A stretch of DNA of 64,000 nt from UBA6059 sp040222235 (GCA_040222235.1 JAVKDO010000101.1:1-64000), one strand, 5' to 3'; shown: positions 1 to 9,694, counted from the stretch's first letter. Notes: generated from the letters alone by a model not told the origin. Numbers and translations are program-made.

Positions 1-110
1 TCTAAAATATCTGGTCAGTTCCGTTCATTCAGAGGTGCTCAGAACTTCGTTATCCTACGTTCTGTAATAGATACGCTCATAAAACAATCTCAACAAATAC
101 TACCTAACCT

Positions 111-698
111 TCAAGCTATTGCTACCTCCTGAGTAGTTACCGCATTTTCAATGAAGGCTTCTACCAATATATTTGTTTCCTCGTTGAGCTTTAACAAGTC
201 AATATTGATCAACTCAATGGCTTCCAATTGAAAACTTGTGCTACTCTCGCTTGAGTCTGTTTCTACTGCCTCACCGCTGGAGAGTGCCTGAGAGATATTT
301 AGTGAGCCCTCACGATCCTGAACAATTCTTACAAAGCCATTCTGCAGCTTGATCTTCTTCACTTCAAAATCTCCATTCAGGATGGATAGGAGGTCAAAGC
401 CTACATAAGCATCTTCAACGTAAATGACGGTATCACTGCTTTGTGACTTAGTCTCATGAACCTCAACATTGCGCAGGTCGATAGAGATGTAAGGGAAGTT
501 TTCAAAAGGAGAAATCTGTGCTGCTTCAATAGCCACTTTGCCTTGAAAATTTCGATTCATCTCTTCCAAGGCCTTATCAAGAATTGCATCTTTTTGAAAA
601 TACGCTACCGCAAAAATGGCGAGAGGAATCAGTACTACAACAGCCGCAATTATGAGGAGTGTCTTTGATAATATATTTCGACTAGTTGACGCTAACAT
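111..698 (-). CDS. AsmA-family N-terminal fragment
   Basis: The 195-residue product has one N-terminal membrane segment (about residues 10-33) followed by the usual start of an AsmA-type protein: short beta-rich stretches on the theme 'IDLRNVEV...VEDAYVGFDLLSILNGDFEVKKIKLQNG'. AsmA-like proteins are inner-membrane-anchored and thought to act in outer-membrane lipid homeostasis. Family members in Bacteroidota usually run to many hundreds of residues, so this is only the first part. After the stop at 111-113, all three leftward frames hit stops within a few codons, so the rest of the protein is not next door. It is probably a truncated remnant that still has an open frame. Family assignment is by pattern. 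Confidence 0.6.
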   Translation of the reverse strand: MLASTSRNILSKTLLIIAAVVVLIPLAIFAVAYFQKDAILDKALEEMNRNFQGKVAIEAAQISPFENFPYISIDLRNVEVHETKSQSSDTVIYVEDAYVGFDLLSILNGDFEVKKIKLQNGFVRIVQDREGSLNISQALSSGEAVETDSSESSTSFQLEAIELINIDLLKLNEETNILVEAFIENAVTTQEVAIA

Positions 699-761
699 TT
701 CATGAAGATTGAATTCTCATGAAATTAAAAAATAAACGGTGAAGCAAAGAAGTTCCTAGGC

Positions 762-1073
762 TTAATCTGCCCTGTTGCGCTGGATGGAAGAGCAAATTGA
801 CGTATGCTTGATGAGGTTTACTTGTTGCCTTAGCTTGACTATCAGGTTGAAGCAGTACCTCAAAAGTATGTTGACCAAATCCCCCTCGTTTTGAAATTGA
901 ATCAAAGAGAAAGAAGCATTTAGAGTGAAGTAGGTGTTGCTGTTAGTGAATCAACTATTTACACCCGCATACATGGTGGTGCCAAAGTCAAGTAACTCAA
1001 TCGTTGTGCCGTACTTTGCGCCTAAGCGTAATGCTAGTTGTTTCTCCTGTACTGGCCTAGATTTTGTATTCGG
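762..1073 (-). pseudogene. possible decayed outer-membrane beta-barrel gene
   Basis: In the 410-base gap between the AsmA fragment and the next gene, one leftward frame reads like coding sequence although it has no good start. About 35 residues beginning PNTKSRPVQEKQLALRLGAK and ending FGTTMYAGVNS are followed by a TGA, and then the same frame continues with SNTYFTLNASFSLIQF. The alternating hydrophobic/polar, aromatic-rich pattern resembles strands of an outer-membrane barrel, and the TGA could replace a Trp codon. This is a weak call: no family is recognised, and the frame is open for only about 100 codons with one stop. The rest of 699-1108 shows no other gene. Confidence 0.25.
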
Positions 1074-1108
1074 CTATGTACATCCTCTTTTCAACAAGTG
1101 ATTCGATT

Positions 1109-3607
1109 TCAGTTCTTGTTTCGATCATGGTTGGCATTCGGATTTTTATAGTCAGGATCCATATCTGGTGCGCGCAGACCTGCTACTTCATTGGCCATTA
1201 GCATAAATACGTTCCAGCACAAGCCGCGCGTCGAAGGCCACCATGAATCTGTGGTAGTCCATTTTGTGGGGATAAATTCTTTACTATACGGCCATTGCGG
1301 ATTCAGATTAATTTCTGCCCAAACCCTGTTTTCCATGAGTATCTCCGCCTTATCCCAGCCGTGTCTTTGCCCAACGACATAGGCACAGTACTCAGGTCGA
1401 AACCAGCTGCCGCCATTGTAATAAAGACCATCCCTGGCGCCATCTTTATAGCCCGCTTCTCCAAATTCTCCGAAGGGCTGATACTCCGGACTTAAGTAGG
1501 CATATCCTTTTTCATCGTCAGTGATTCTTACGCAGATAGGGGCGGTAGTGCCGTACTCCGGATGAGGTGAATCTGGCACTTTGTTGAGTACAGGTATCTG
1601 CTCTAGTTGGTTGATTACCATCGCATCTGTTAACATGGCTCTGTCAAATAACCACAGTGAGAAAAACTCCGGCTCTAAATCCGTCAGGGAGATAATATCT
1701 GGGAATTCCTTGTCGAATAATAGATGCTTTCTTTGCACATCATAGAAATCTCGATATCCCTTTTCGGCCTTATTCAGGTATTCGTCAGAAATATCGAACC
1801 CCAACTCTTTAATAGTCCGCAGTGCTATCGCAAACATGCCCTGATTCACTGCCAAACGATCTGTTTTGGGGTGGTATTCAATAATATCCACTTGGCTCAA
1901 AGTGAAATGCGATTGGCATAGTCCATCCCTATCGGCATCAAATTCGTTCAAAATATAGTCTACTGCCTTGCTTATTTTCTCCTCTGGAAGCGTCACTCCA
2001 AACCTCCTCTTGTTCATCATTGCCCAAATCAGCCACTGAATAGTCGCCTCATTATCCTTGACCTCAACAGTCCCCATGTAGGGCGTGATGATCGTACCGA
2101 CGGCTCCCTTAGCTGTCTGGGTCTTTCCCCACTGCTCCCAAATCTGAAGATTCAATGCCCTGTTATAGCTCGAAACTATAGAGAAGAATGAATCGCGATT
2201 ATACATGTCTGGAGCATAGTTCATGTTGGGTACATTCGATGGAGTAAGATCATTGATGGAAGTAATCCATGTCAGCATATTTAAGTTGGCGTACATCATT
2301 TTCTCGATGAGCGTACCCTCAAATCCTTTCCCTTCTGCCAGACGAGATTGAGACGAAACCATATAATCGTGGTGATTGGTCCATGGCTCAACAAAAACAT
2401 AGGTTGTTTTTGATACTGTATCTCCTATCGGAATAATGTTGTAGGGCTCTTTTTTTGGTTGATGCTCGACAATTTTCAAATCTTTAATCTCAAGCCGACT
2501 CTTGCCGCCTGACAGTGAGCCGATGAACATTGATACACTATCCTTTTCAATATAAGGAACCAAAATACTCCCTTTGAAAAGTGTCCATTCATTTTCACCT
2601 ATCGGAAAATGATCGATGTACTTGATGCCGTGCTCTAACTCTATCGTTTTCTTACCGTCTCTAAGCCTGAAAAGTTTGACAGCCACTGGCGTATTTCCTT
2701 TAGCAAGAAATGAGATCGTATATACCTTTTGATCCAAGAAGGGAGCAATGAATTCTATGCCTGAACGATTAGAAGGGTTACTGTTTATGGTAATGATCCC
2801 GTTTTGCTGCTTGATTTCAACATCACCGACATTCTGGTAGGTATCATCAAATTTCAGTTCCTCTTCCGTCCCGGCAGCCAAATTGTACATTTCTCCAAAT
2901 GTCTGTTTTATATAATGTTGGCCATTTTCTCTTTCGGCTATCGTGGCTACAGATACTAAAGCCGGATCAGGTAATTTCCTCATACCCACGAAACCTCCAC
3001 CATGTCCATTGAAACGTCTGCGGGTCGTGCGGGTGTAGTGGTTTTTATAGCCCGCATCCATTAAAAACCCTACCACCAGATTATCAGGTGTTACAAAACC
3101 AGCGGAAGGAAATATCTCGTGTGCAAAACCACCTGGAAAATCGTCGTGCTCAAAAGTGACGTAACTTGAGGGTGTCTCCGCCGGTTTAGCCGTTTCTTCC
3201 AGAGTATAGTACAATGATGGCATACCGGACTGAAACAAATCAATACGCTTCTTAATGACATGCTGATTGATCACTTCATAAGTTACGCTGGCAGTTAAAT
3301 TCAAATCCAATTCAGAAACATAGGTGTCTCTTGTCAACTGTATTTTGTTTTCATCGCCCGACCATTGGGCTCCTTTCCATGTAGGCAGTTCGATGATCTC
3401 ACTCAAGTCCAGATTGGCAATACGAAGTGAAAACTCTTCGGTGTTTTTAATCAATAACTGGGATTCGTTGTAGAGGTCGACAGTGAATCCCAGTTCGCTA
3501 TTTCCTGCTACTTTCAAACCAAGGTGCTGAGTCCACCCAGCGCCTCCCATGAAAGAGAAGGTGAAGACAATTAAGATGATTTTGAATTTATTCAATAGCT
3601 CTAGCAT
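1109..3607 (-). CDS. secreted six-hairpin-type glycoside hydrolase-like protein
   Basis: An 832-residue protein with an N-terminal signal peptide (hydrophobic about residues 8-25). The first ~450 residues look beta-rich, as in the carbohydrate-binding and sandwich domains that precede catalytic barrels. From about residue 470 to the end the sequence is helical, with aromatic and acidic motifs typical of an (alpha/alpha)6 barrel: 'NRDSFFSIVSSYNRAL', 'EATIQWLIWAMMNK', 'DADRDGLCQSHF', 'YNGGSWFRPEY'. This fold is shared by alpha-L-rhamnosidases, trehalases and relatives, so a sugar-cleaving role in the periplasm or outside the cell is likely. The exact family and substrate cannot be read. The leftward orientation and 270-base leader suggest it is transcribed alone. 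Two CCTAYCGGAA motifs lie inside it. Confidence 0.6.
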   Translation of the reverse strand: MLELLNKFKIILIVFTFSFMGGAGWTQHLGLKVAGNSELGFTVDLYNESQLLIKNTEEFSLRIANLDLSEIIELPTWKGAQWSGDENKIQLTRDTYVSELDLNLTASVTYEVINQHVIKKRIDLFQSGMPSLYYTLEETAKPAETPSSYVTFEHDDFPGGFAHEIFPSAGFVTPDNLVVGFLMDAGYKNHYTRTTRRRFNGHGGGFVGMRKLPDPALVSVATIAERENGQHYIKQTFGEMYNLAAGTEEELKFDDTYQNVGDVEIKQQNGIITINSNPSNRSGIEFIAPFLDQKVYTISFLAKGNTPVAVKLFRLRDGKKTIELEHGIKYIDHFPIGENEWTLFKGSILVPYIEKDSVSMFIGSLSGGKSRLEIKDLKIVEHQPKKEPYNIIPIGDTVSKTTYVFVEPWTNHHDYMVSSQSRLAEGKGFEGTLIEKMMYANLNMLTWITSINDLTPSNVPNMNYAPDMYNRDSFFSIVSSYNRALNLQIWEQWGKTQTAKGAVGTIITPYMGTVEVKDNEATIQWLIWAMMNKRRFGVTLPEEKISKAVDYILNEFDADRDGLCQSHFTLSQVDIIEYHPKTDRLAVNQGMFAIALRTIKELGFDISDEYLNKAEKGYRDFYDVQRKHLLFDKEFPDIISLTDLEPEFFSLWLFDRAMLTDAMVINQLEQIPVLNKVPDSPHPEYGTTAPICVRITDDEKGYAYLSPEYQPFGEFGEAGYKDGARDGLYYNGGSWFRPEYCAYVVGQRHGWDKAEILMENRVWAEINLNPQWPYSKEFIPTKWTTTDSWWPSTRGLCWNVFMLMANEVAGLRAPDMDPDYKNPNANHDRNKN
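2424..2433 (+). repeat. first copy of the recurrent word CCTAYCGGAA (copies inside genes listed here)
   Basis: The 10-mer CCTAYCGGAA occurs inside genes at 2424, 2598, 5873, 15338, 19652, 44227, 51331 and 61671 on the plus strand. It occurs on the minus strand (seen as TTCCGRTAGG) at 24069, 28275, 36898, 39850 and 42633. The coordinates are starts of the 10-mer. The encoded peptides differ with frame: PIG in several, LPE in four, LSE, PTG and LSDR. The conserved item is therefore DNA, not protein. Looser copies keeping only the octamer CCTAYCGG lie at 1928, 25116, 39733, 54026 and 60223 (plus) and near 40751, 41973, 55538 and 59057 (minus). Five further exact copies are intergenic and are listed separately. 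Confidence 0.8.
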
Positions 3608-3879
3608 TTTTCAAGGTATGCTTATTTGAAAAGCTAAAGTGAGTATTGGACGGTTATTATTCCTCTTTTCTTTTTATGCATATACAGTTGGCTGAGGCTT
3701 ATCATTGCCAGATGCTACTACCGAAATAGCAATTTATTAAATCACTGAATTCGATTTAGTTTGATGACGAGCCAGGCAAAACCCAAACCGTACATCCACT
3801 TCCCATATGCTTTTTTGCATACTCCTACCTAAATTGATTGAGTTAAAACCTACTGACTCACAATTTTAATAACCTAAGT
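3608..3879. promoter_or_regulatory. divergent intergenic region
   Basis: This gap separates the leftward secreted enzyme from the rightward beta-propeller gene, so it must hold both promoters. It is AT-rich. I see no clean TTG/TAnnTTTG pair, hairpin or repeat in it. Confidence 0.4.
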
Positions 3880-6800
3880 ATGCCTAACTATCCAATAAAA
3901 TCCTTTGGTCTTTTCATCACATTGTGCTGGCTATCCAGCATTATTGCGGTAGCGCAATCAGGAAGTCCTCTGGCGCAAGCCGCTCAAGGACTGAAACTAA
4001 GAAGCATAGGGCCAGCGCTCATGGGTGGACGAATTGCTGACATAGCTGTCAATCCTCAGGACAAGAGCAACTGGTACATCGCGGTAGGTTCGGGAGGAGT
4101 TTGGAAAACCAGCAACAGTGGTATCACCTGGACGCCTGTATTCGATGAGCAGTCCTCTTATTCGATAGGAACAGTATCCATCGATCCGAACAACACAGAC
4201 GTGGTGTGGGTAGGAACTGGCGAAAATGTCAGCGGCCGTCATGTCGGCTGGGGAGATGGTGTCTACAAGAGTCAGGATGCAGGTGCCACCTGGCAGCAAA
4301 TGGGTTTGCAGACATCAGAGCATATCGGGAGGATACTGATTGACCCAAGAAACAGCGATGTGGTCTTAGTGGCGGCAGAAGGACCGCTATGGGCAGCCGG
4401 TGGCGAGCGGGGCGTGTATCGCACGACAGATGGAGGCAAATCCTGGCAGGCCGTGCTTCAGATTGATAAAAATACAGGTGTTACAGATATAGAATTTGAT
4501 CCTTCTAACCCTGATGTGCTTTATGCAGCGGCTTATCAGCGCAGAAGGCATACCTGGTCGCTAGTGTCAGGTGGACCTCAATCGGGGATTTACAAATCTG
4601 CGGACAATGGCATCACATGGAAGCAAGTCACTACAGGATTACCAAAAGCGGATGTTGGAAAAATTGGATTGGCTGTGACACCCGCTGATCCAGCGTTGGT
4701 CTATGCTACCATCGAAGCAGATGATAAGCACAAAGGTTTTTACCGCTCGACCAACCGAGGTGAAAGCTGGGAGAAGCGCGACAGCTATATCTCCGGGGGA
4801 ACGGGCCCGCATTACTATCAAGAAATAGAAGCCTCGCCGCAGGATTCTGATCTCATCTATCAGATGGATGTGTTTTTGCATGTCACGCGCGATGGAGGTG
4901 CAAGCTTCGACTACTTAGGAACTGGCCGAGAAAAGCACAGCGACAATCATGCGCTATGGATCGATCCGGATAAGGGGAAGCATCTCTTGGCAGGTACCGA
5001 TGCGGGTTTGTTTGAGACCTTTGATGAGGGTACGACCTGGCGACATTTCCCTAACCTCCCGGTTGCGCAGTTTTACAAAATCGCACTCGACAATGCTGAG
5101 CCCTTCTACAACATTGTGGCGGGTGCACAAGATCTGGGCACTTTGATTGGGCCCTCCCGTACCCGAAATGTGGAAGGCGTGCGAAATCAGGACTGGTACG
5201 TACCACTAGGGGCCGATGGCTATGATGCCGCTTTCGACCCTACAGATCCAAACACGGTCTACATGGAAATACAGGGAGGATCCCTACACCGACTCGACCG
5301 ACAAACGGAAGAGGTGATGGACATCCGACCACAGCCGTCTCCGGAAGATCCACCAGAGCGTTGGAACTGGGATAGCCCCATTCTGGTAAGTCCTCACAAC
5401 AGCGATCGGCTGTACTTTGGATCGCAGCGCGTGTGGCGAAGTGAGAATCAAGGCAATGCCTGGACGCCCATCAGTGGAGATCTGACGACTAATACCAATC
5501 GCTACGAACTACAGGTGATGGGTCGTGTGCAAAGCGTTGACGCGCGCTATGACAATGGCGCCATGTCATTGTATGCGACGCTGACGTCCATAGCCGAATC
5601 ACCGATCACGGAAGGGTTGTTGTACACCGGATCAGATGATGGGCTGATTCATGTTAGTGATGATGGGGGCACCAACTGGCGTAAGAGCCAAAGCCTACCG
5701 AAGGTGCCAGCCCGATCATTCATCAATGACATAGAAGCTTCTCATCATAACGCGAATACTGTGTTTGCGATAGCCGATGCGCATAAGCTAGGTAATTTCA
5801 ATTCCTATATTTTCATGAGTACTGACCAGGGTAAGTCCTGGAGTTCGATTGCTGGAGACCTTCCTACCGGAACAATCGCGTGGGTGATCAAGCAGGATCA
5901 TAAAGATCCCAACCTCTTGTTTTTGGGTACAGAGTATGGCATTTATTTCACTGTCAATAAAGGCGTCAACTGGATCAAGCTGGACGGTGGAGTGCCTACC
6001 ATTTCCTTTAGAGATTTGGAGTTGCATGAGCGCGATGATGATCTGGTAGGAGCGACCTTCGGTCGTGGTTTGTACGTGCTGGATGACTATGCTCCGCTGC
6101 GAGCCATGAGCCAGACGGTGAGTGACAAGGTCAATACACTCTTTGCTGTACGGGATGCGTGGTGGTATCACCCCAATGTGCCGATGCAAGCTAAGGAGAT
6201 GCCCACCCTAGGCTCGACCAGTTATGTGGCGGACAACCCTCCATTCGGGGCAGTATTTACTTACTACATCGATGAGTTACCACAAACAGCCAAAACCAAA
6301 CGACAAGCCAAGGAGAAAACGCTCAACGCCCAAGAAACTAATGTCCCTTTTCCTGGATGGGATCAACTCAGCGAAGAAGGGTTAGAAGAAGCACCCGGCG
6401 TGATGCTGCGTATCCAAAATGAGCGTGGTGAATCAGTGCGTTGGATCGAAGGCGCTGCTAAGTCTGGCGTCAGTCGTACGAGTTGGGATTTGCGGCTGGC
6501 GGCACCACATCCAATCGACTTGTCCGAGCCAGCCTTCCAACCGCCATGGTCAGGATCCCCTATGGGTCCATTAGTACCTCCGGGTACTTACAGTGTAGCG
6601 CTTTTTGTAATCGACAATGGCGAGTTGAAACCTCAAGGTGCTCCACAGCGGTTTGAAGTAAAGCCGGTTCATCCGATAGCTTCGGCTGACCTGCAAGCTA
6701 TCGCTGCATTCCAGGAGCAGACCAGCGAACTCTATCGGAAAATCGCAGGCAAAAGTCAAAAAATGAGCGAGGCGAGTTATCAACTGCGCTACATTAATGC

Positions 6801-7149
6801 TGCCTTAAAAGAGACAGGCAAAGCTTCACCGGAGCTGTATGCCACGTTGAAGGCGTTGCGTGTAAGCCTGGCTGATCTACGCTCGCAGCTGACCGGTGAT
6901 CGTACTCCCCGGCAGTGGAACGAATCCACCGTGCCATCTATCATGTCACGTGTCAGGCAGGTGATGAATGGACACTGGGATACCACGCAACTACCAACCG
7001 CAACGCAAAGAAGGAACATTGAAATCGCCGAAGGTGGGTTCGAGACTTTCCAGTCAAGTTTCGAAACGTTCTTTAATGACTTGACGAACTATGAAAAGAC
7101 ATTAGAAAATGCAGGTGCACCGTGGACACCTAATAGGCGTGGAGAGTGA
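3880..7149 (+). CDS. secreted BNR/VPS10-like beta-propeller protein
   Basis: A 1089-residue protein with a signal peptide (about residues 1-25, ending near VAQS). Residues ~30-740 contain many BNR/Asp-box repeats of the form S-x-D-x-G-x-T-W ('TSNSGITW', 'SQDAGATW', 'TTDGGKSW', 'SADNGITW', 'SDDGGTNW', 'STDQGKSW'), which build sortilin/sialidase-type propellers. The C-terminal ~300 residues are a separate region with a GTYSV element and a helical tail. Members of this family are often annotated as glycosyl hydrolases on the basis of the Asp boxes, but those are structural, and no catalytic triad can be claimed. It is exported and acts outside the cytoplasm; the substrate is unknown. It is transcribed alone, divergently from the previous gene. 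Confidence 0.8.
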   Translation: MPNYPIKSFGLFITLCWLSSIIAVAQSGSPLAQAAQGLKLRSIGPALMGGRIADIAVNPQDKSNWYIAVGSGGVWKTSNSGITWTPVFDEQSSYSIGTVSIDPNNTDVVWVGTGENVSGRHVGWGDGVYKSQDAGATWQQMGLQTSEHIGRILIDPRNSDVVLVAAEGPLWAAGGERGVYRTTDGGKSWQAVLQIDKNTGVTDIEFDPSNPDVLYAAAYQRRRHTWSLVSGGPQSGIYKSADNGITWKQVTTGLPKADVGKIGLAVTPADPALVYATIEADDKHKGFYRSTNRGESWEKRDSYISGGTGPHYYQEIEASPQDSDLIYQMDVFLHVTRDGGASFDYLGTGREKHSDNHALWIDPDKGKHLLAGTDAGLFETFDEGTTWRHFPNLPVAQFYKIALDNAEPFYNIVAGAQDLGTLIGPSRTRNVEGVRNQDWYVPLGADGYDAAFDPTDPNTVYMEIQGGSLHRLDRQTEEVMDIRPQPSPEDPPERWNWDSPILVSPHNSDRLYFGSQRVWRSENQGNAWTPISGDLTTNTNRYELQVMGRVQSVDARYDNGAMSLYATLTSIAESPITEGLLYTGSDDGLIHVSDDGGTNWRKSQSLPKVPARSFINDIEASHHNANTVFAIADAHKLGNFNSYIFMSTDQGKSWSSIAGDLPTGTIAWVIKQDHKDPNLLFLGTEYGIYFTVNKGVNWIKLDGGVPTISFRDLELHERDDDLVGATFGRGLYVLDDYAPLRAMSQTVSDKVNTLFAVRDAWWYHPNVPMQAKEMPTLGSTSYVADNPPFGAVFTYYIDELPQTAKTKRQAKEKTLNAQETNVPFPGWDQLSEEGLEEAPGVMLRIQNERGESVRWIEGAAKSGVSRTSWDLRLAAPHPIDLSEPAFQPPWSGSPMGPLVPPGTYSVALFVIDNGELKPQGAPQRFEVKPVHPIASADLQAIAAFQEQTSELYRKIAGKSQKMSEASYQLRYINAALKETGKASPELYATLKALRVSLADLRSQLTGDRTPRQWNESTVPSIMSRVRQVMNGHWDTTQLPTATQRRNIEIAEGGFETFQSSFETFFNDLTNYEKTLENAGAPWTPNRRGE

Positions 7150-7239
7150 AAGAGATGTGCTCTGGTGTGAATGTAGAGCAGGCATTGCTCAGTAGCGATG
7201 GTATGTGATGTTGGATCATGCTACCGACGGATTGAGATT

Positions 7240-7258
7240 CCTGAGTTGCAAACTCAGG
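7240..7258. repeat. palindrome CCTGAGTTGCAAACTCAGG, copy 1
   Basis: A perfect inverted repeat with 8-bp arms and a 3-base loop. It contains the stop codon of the leftward NTF2-like gene. Identical 19-mers lie at 9657 and 10476. All three have GAT or GATT just before and R-TAAC after. It sits at the 3' end of a leftward gene but has no T-run in either direction, so it does not look like a plain intrinsic terminator. Confidence 0.85.
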
Positions 7259-7742
7259 GTAACGTGGGGTTAGACATGTGAGAATGAATCACTTTCCATT
7301 TTCCATTTATTTTTGAATACACAAAAGTCCAGGCAAATTTTCCGGTCAATATGCGACCATCATTTACTTTTGTTGAATAATTTCCATGAGCTGTCAATAA
7401 TGCATTATTTTCAGATAGTACAGTAATCTTTTTTGTCTCAACGTTCATTTTTTGGTATTCTAATCCTTGAATTCCCGATTTGAACCCGACCATTAATTCC
7501 TCGAATGATTTAAAATAAAATCCATTATCTATAAATCCTGTTTTCAAAGTGTCATCAATATTCTCAGTAATTCCTTTAATATCAAGTTTTTCTCCTGCCC
7601 TTATGCTTTTATCAAAGAGTTGAGTAATCTCTTTTTCTATTTTATCAATCAAGACAAAAGATAAGTCCTGTGAGAATGAAAATCCTGATACTCCAAAGGT
7701 CAAAAATCCAATTAGAATCAGGGCGTAAATTTTTTGTCTCAT
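7254..7742 (-). CDS. secreted NTF2/SnoaL-like protein
   Basis: A 162-residue protein with a signal peptide (about residues 1-24, ending VSGFSFSQ). The mature part has the NTF2-like cone fold pattern: an N-terminal helix, 'FKSFEELMVGFKSGIQGLEY', then strands ending 'GRILTGKFAWTFVYSKINGKWKVIHSHMS', typical of DUF4440/SnoaL-like proteins. Such proteins bind small ligands or act as simple enzymes, but the function of this one cannot be read. Its stop codon lies inside palindrome copy 1. The gene is noticeably more AT-rich than the propeller gene to its left, which fits an accessory stretch from about 7.2 kb. Confidence 0.75.
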   Translation of the reverse strand: MRQKIYALILIGFLTFGVSGFSFSQDLSFVLIDKIEKEITQLFDKSIRAGEKLDIKGITENIDDTLKTGFIDNGFYFKSFEELMVGFKSGIQGLEYQKMNVETKKITVLSENNALLTAHGNYSTKVNDGRILTGKFAWTFVYSKINGKWKVIHSHMSNPTLP

Positions 7743-7897
7743 AATTTATAATTTAGTTTTTAAAACTCAAGTCTATTATCCTTGAGAGACAACTCTATGT
7801 CAGTTGGTCTCGCATATTGTCTATCACGGTGGGATTCAACATTCCGCTTATAAAGCATAGAATCGGGATCGTAGGTTAGGCCTATGCTTTATGGCCA

Positions 7898-9175
7898 TTA
7901 TTGGGTAGTATTTTCTAGATATTTGTCAAAATAATCTTCACGAACGATAATTTTTCCGTCAAGAAAGCTACATGATTTTTCGGTCAGATTAGTTGGTGAT
8001 AATGACAAAGCCGAATTGGATAACAACTCAAGAGCGATTTTCTCATCTGTTTTATTTTCTCTGAAATTTGGGTCAATTATTGTTATCTGTGTTTCAGGAG
8101 AACTTATTAATAGATTCTTTATACTTTCATTTATGTGAGCGTCACCGAAACTGTAACCTACAATGTACATCATATTACTCTCTATGCAATCACGGTCAAA
8201 CGCCGATTGGATTTGTCGGAATGGACTAATTGAGGATTTTTGAGCTTTTTGATAACCAGTAATAATATTAGATGGGTTAATGGTTTTTCCTTTCTCCATC
8301 TGTATCAAAGGTTGCTCCCACAAATTACAAGGTAAGTTTGGTGCACCTGTTAATGTATATTGAACTGCTGGAAGTTGATTGTTGTTTCTTGCTTTGATTT
8401 CCCAGAACGAACTACCATGTAAATTGTAATGGCAGTTTGACTCAAAGTCAGTGAGGATTCTATTTAGGTCGAAATTGATATTCTCACCTGGTTTAATTTC
8501 AGAACCGCATTCGGCACCTTCAAAGATATCAATCTTGTTCTTTTTGAGGATAACACTAAATAATCGGTCATAGTTTAATGAATACAACCTGACGAAGTAA
8601 TCCATCTTTACTTTGCTAGAAATCCATCTATAAAAATTGTCATTTAGGGCCTCTTTGCTATCTGAAATTATTTTACTGTTTCCAGAAGTGTGATAGGAGT
8701 AAGAAGAAACCTTGGCGGAGATTGTGGTTAATAGATTAGCATACAAAAGTTGCAGGTACAACTGTTTTGGTGATTGATTTTGATAGGCGTGTTTGCCACT
8801 CTCTAGCTCATGACTTGGGATTTTTAGAGTAAACCCATGTTTTACCTCCACAGTTACTTCAAAATTGTAAAGATCATCTAGTGAGCCCTTTTTTTGCACA
8901 AAAGGGAAAAGAAAGGAATTAGTAGCAAAATGGTTATCTGATGAATGAATTACTATTAGTTCCTCTAGAACGCTCATTATAGTTTCGAAATTAATCTCAG
9001 ACTCATCAAAACTCAGAGACAAAACATCAAATACTTTTTGAGTAACACGTGTTTTTCCGTCCTTACAGTAAAATCCAGAATTTAAGATAGCCGATGTTAG
9101 GTCTGAGGTTTTAGGGCCATCCCACGGAATTGCAGCTCCTGCACCAAATAGATAAACAACTTTCTTCTTTTTCAT
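7898..9175 (-). CDS. SIR2-like domain protein, possible defence NADase
   Basis: A 425-residue cytoplasmic protein. It starts with a glycine-rich nucleotide-binding turn (G11-A-G-A, 'GAGAAIPWDGPKTSDLT'). It then shows 'SLNYDRLF' (NYD at 201-203), 'NLHGSSFW' (LHG at 252-254, the likely catalytic His) and 'VGYSFGDAHINESIKNLL' (340-357). These are hallmarks of the SIR2_2 group, used in many phage-defence proteins to degrade NAD. No N-terminal sensor or second effector domain is visible, and no companion gene overlaps it, so it stands alone with a 519-base leader. It is AT-rich, next to a damaged toxin-antitoxin pair and between palindromic repeats. The fold is fairly clear; a defence role is inference from the family and setting. 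It could also be an uncharacterised housekeeping SIR2-like protein. Confidence 0.75.
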   Translation of the reverse strand: MKKKKVVYLFGAGAAIPWDGPKTSDLTSAILNSGFYCKDGKTRVTQKVFDVLSLSFDESEINFETIMSVLEELIVIHSSDNHFATNSFLFPFVQKKGSLDDLYNFEVTVEVKHGFTLKIPSHELESGKHAYQNQSPKQLYLQLLYANLLTTISAKVSSYSYHTSGNSKIISDSKEALNDNFYRWISSKVKMDYFVRLYSLNYDRLFSVILKKNKIDIFEGAECGSEIKPGENINFDLNRILTDFESNCHYNLHGSSFWEIKARNNNQLPAVQYTLTGAPNLPCNLWEQPLIQMEKGKTINPSNIITGYQKAQKSSISPFRQIQSAFDRDCIESNMMYIVGYSFGDAHINESIKNLLISSPETQITIIDPNFRENKTDEKIALELLSNSALSLSPTNLTEKSCSFLDGKIIVREDYFDKYLENTTQ

Positions 9176-9656
9176 TATATGCTATCTAGCGTTCACGTAA
9201 ACTTGGCTAAATATACGAAGCAATCAAGGGAATAGGAAAGTGAGCGCCGGGGGTGCTGACGAGGGCTTGCGTGTGTTCGGAAGGAGGTTTTAGGCCAACT
9301 GGTGATAAAGTCAAATTATGGAGTAGGAACAGACGGAAGGATAATCTAGACGAGCCCAGCAGGCGAGGCGTATTGCGCTTCAACTAGTTGATAAGAAGCA
9401 TAATATCTGTTATTTCCCTTACAACGCTCAGCCGAATTTTCATTAAAGCATTAATAATCAATAGGATACTTATTTGTAGTCGACTGCCTTACGGCAGGTC
9501 AGGTTTGTAGTCGCGTATAACCTCCACTGCTTTGTTTATGACAAGTTAGTAACACTATGACCCACAAAAAATATTTAGGAACGTGTGTAAATGGACCTTG
9601 CTGGGGAGATGATGGCTGAGAAGTAACAAGTGGTGGCTTTACTTCGAGTAAATGAT
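9176..9656. other. gene-free stretch upstream of the SIR2-like gene
   Basis: No convincing reading frame in either direction. It contains a small hairpin around 9491-9505 (CTGCC, four-base loop, GGCAG). From about 9637 it contains a short hairpin leading into palindrome copy 2, with stem TTTAC at 9638-9642 and GTAAA at 9648-9652. Confidence 0.5.
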
Positions 9657-9675
9657 CCTGAGTTGCAAACTCAGG
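9657..9675. repeat. palindrome CCTGAGTTGCAAACTCAGG, copy 2
   Basis: The same 19-mer as at 7240 and 10476, about 20 bases downstream of the antitoxin stop. It is preceded by a small hairpin (stem TTTAC/GTAAA around TTCGA). In copy 3 the equivalent stem carries a T-A to C-G exchange, so pairing is kept although the bases change. Confidence 0.85.
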
Positions 9676-9694
9676 ATAACATGGATGCCTGCTT

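Noticed and set aside
9400..9694. Integron attC-like site near the toxin genes
   Set aside because: I could not find paired core sites, and there is no integrase in the window.
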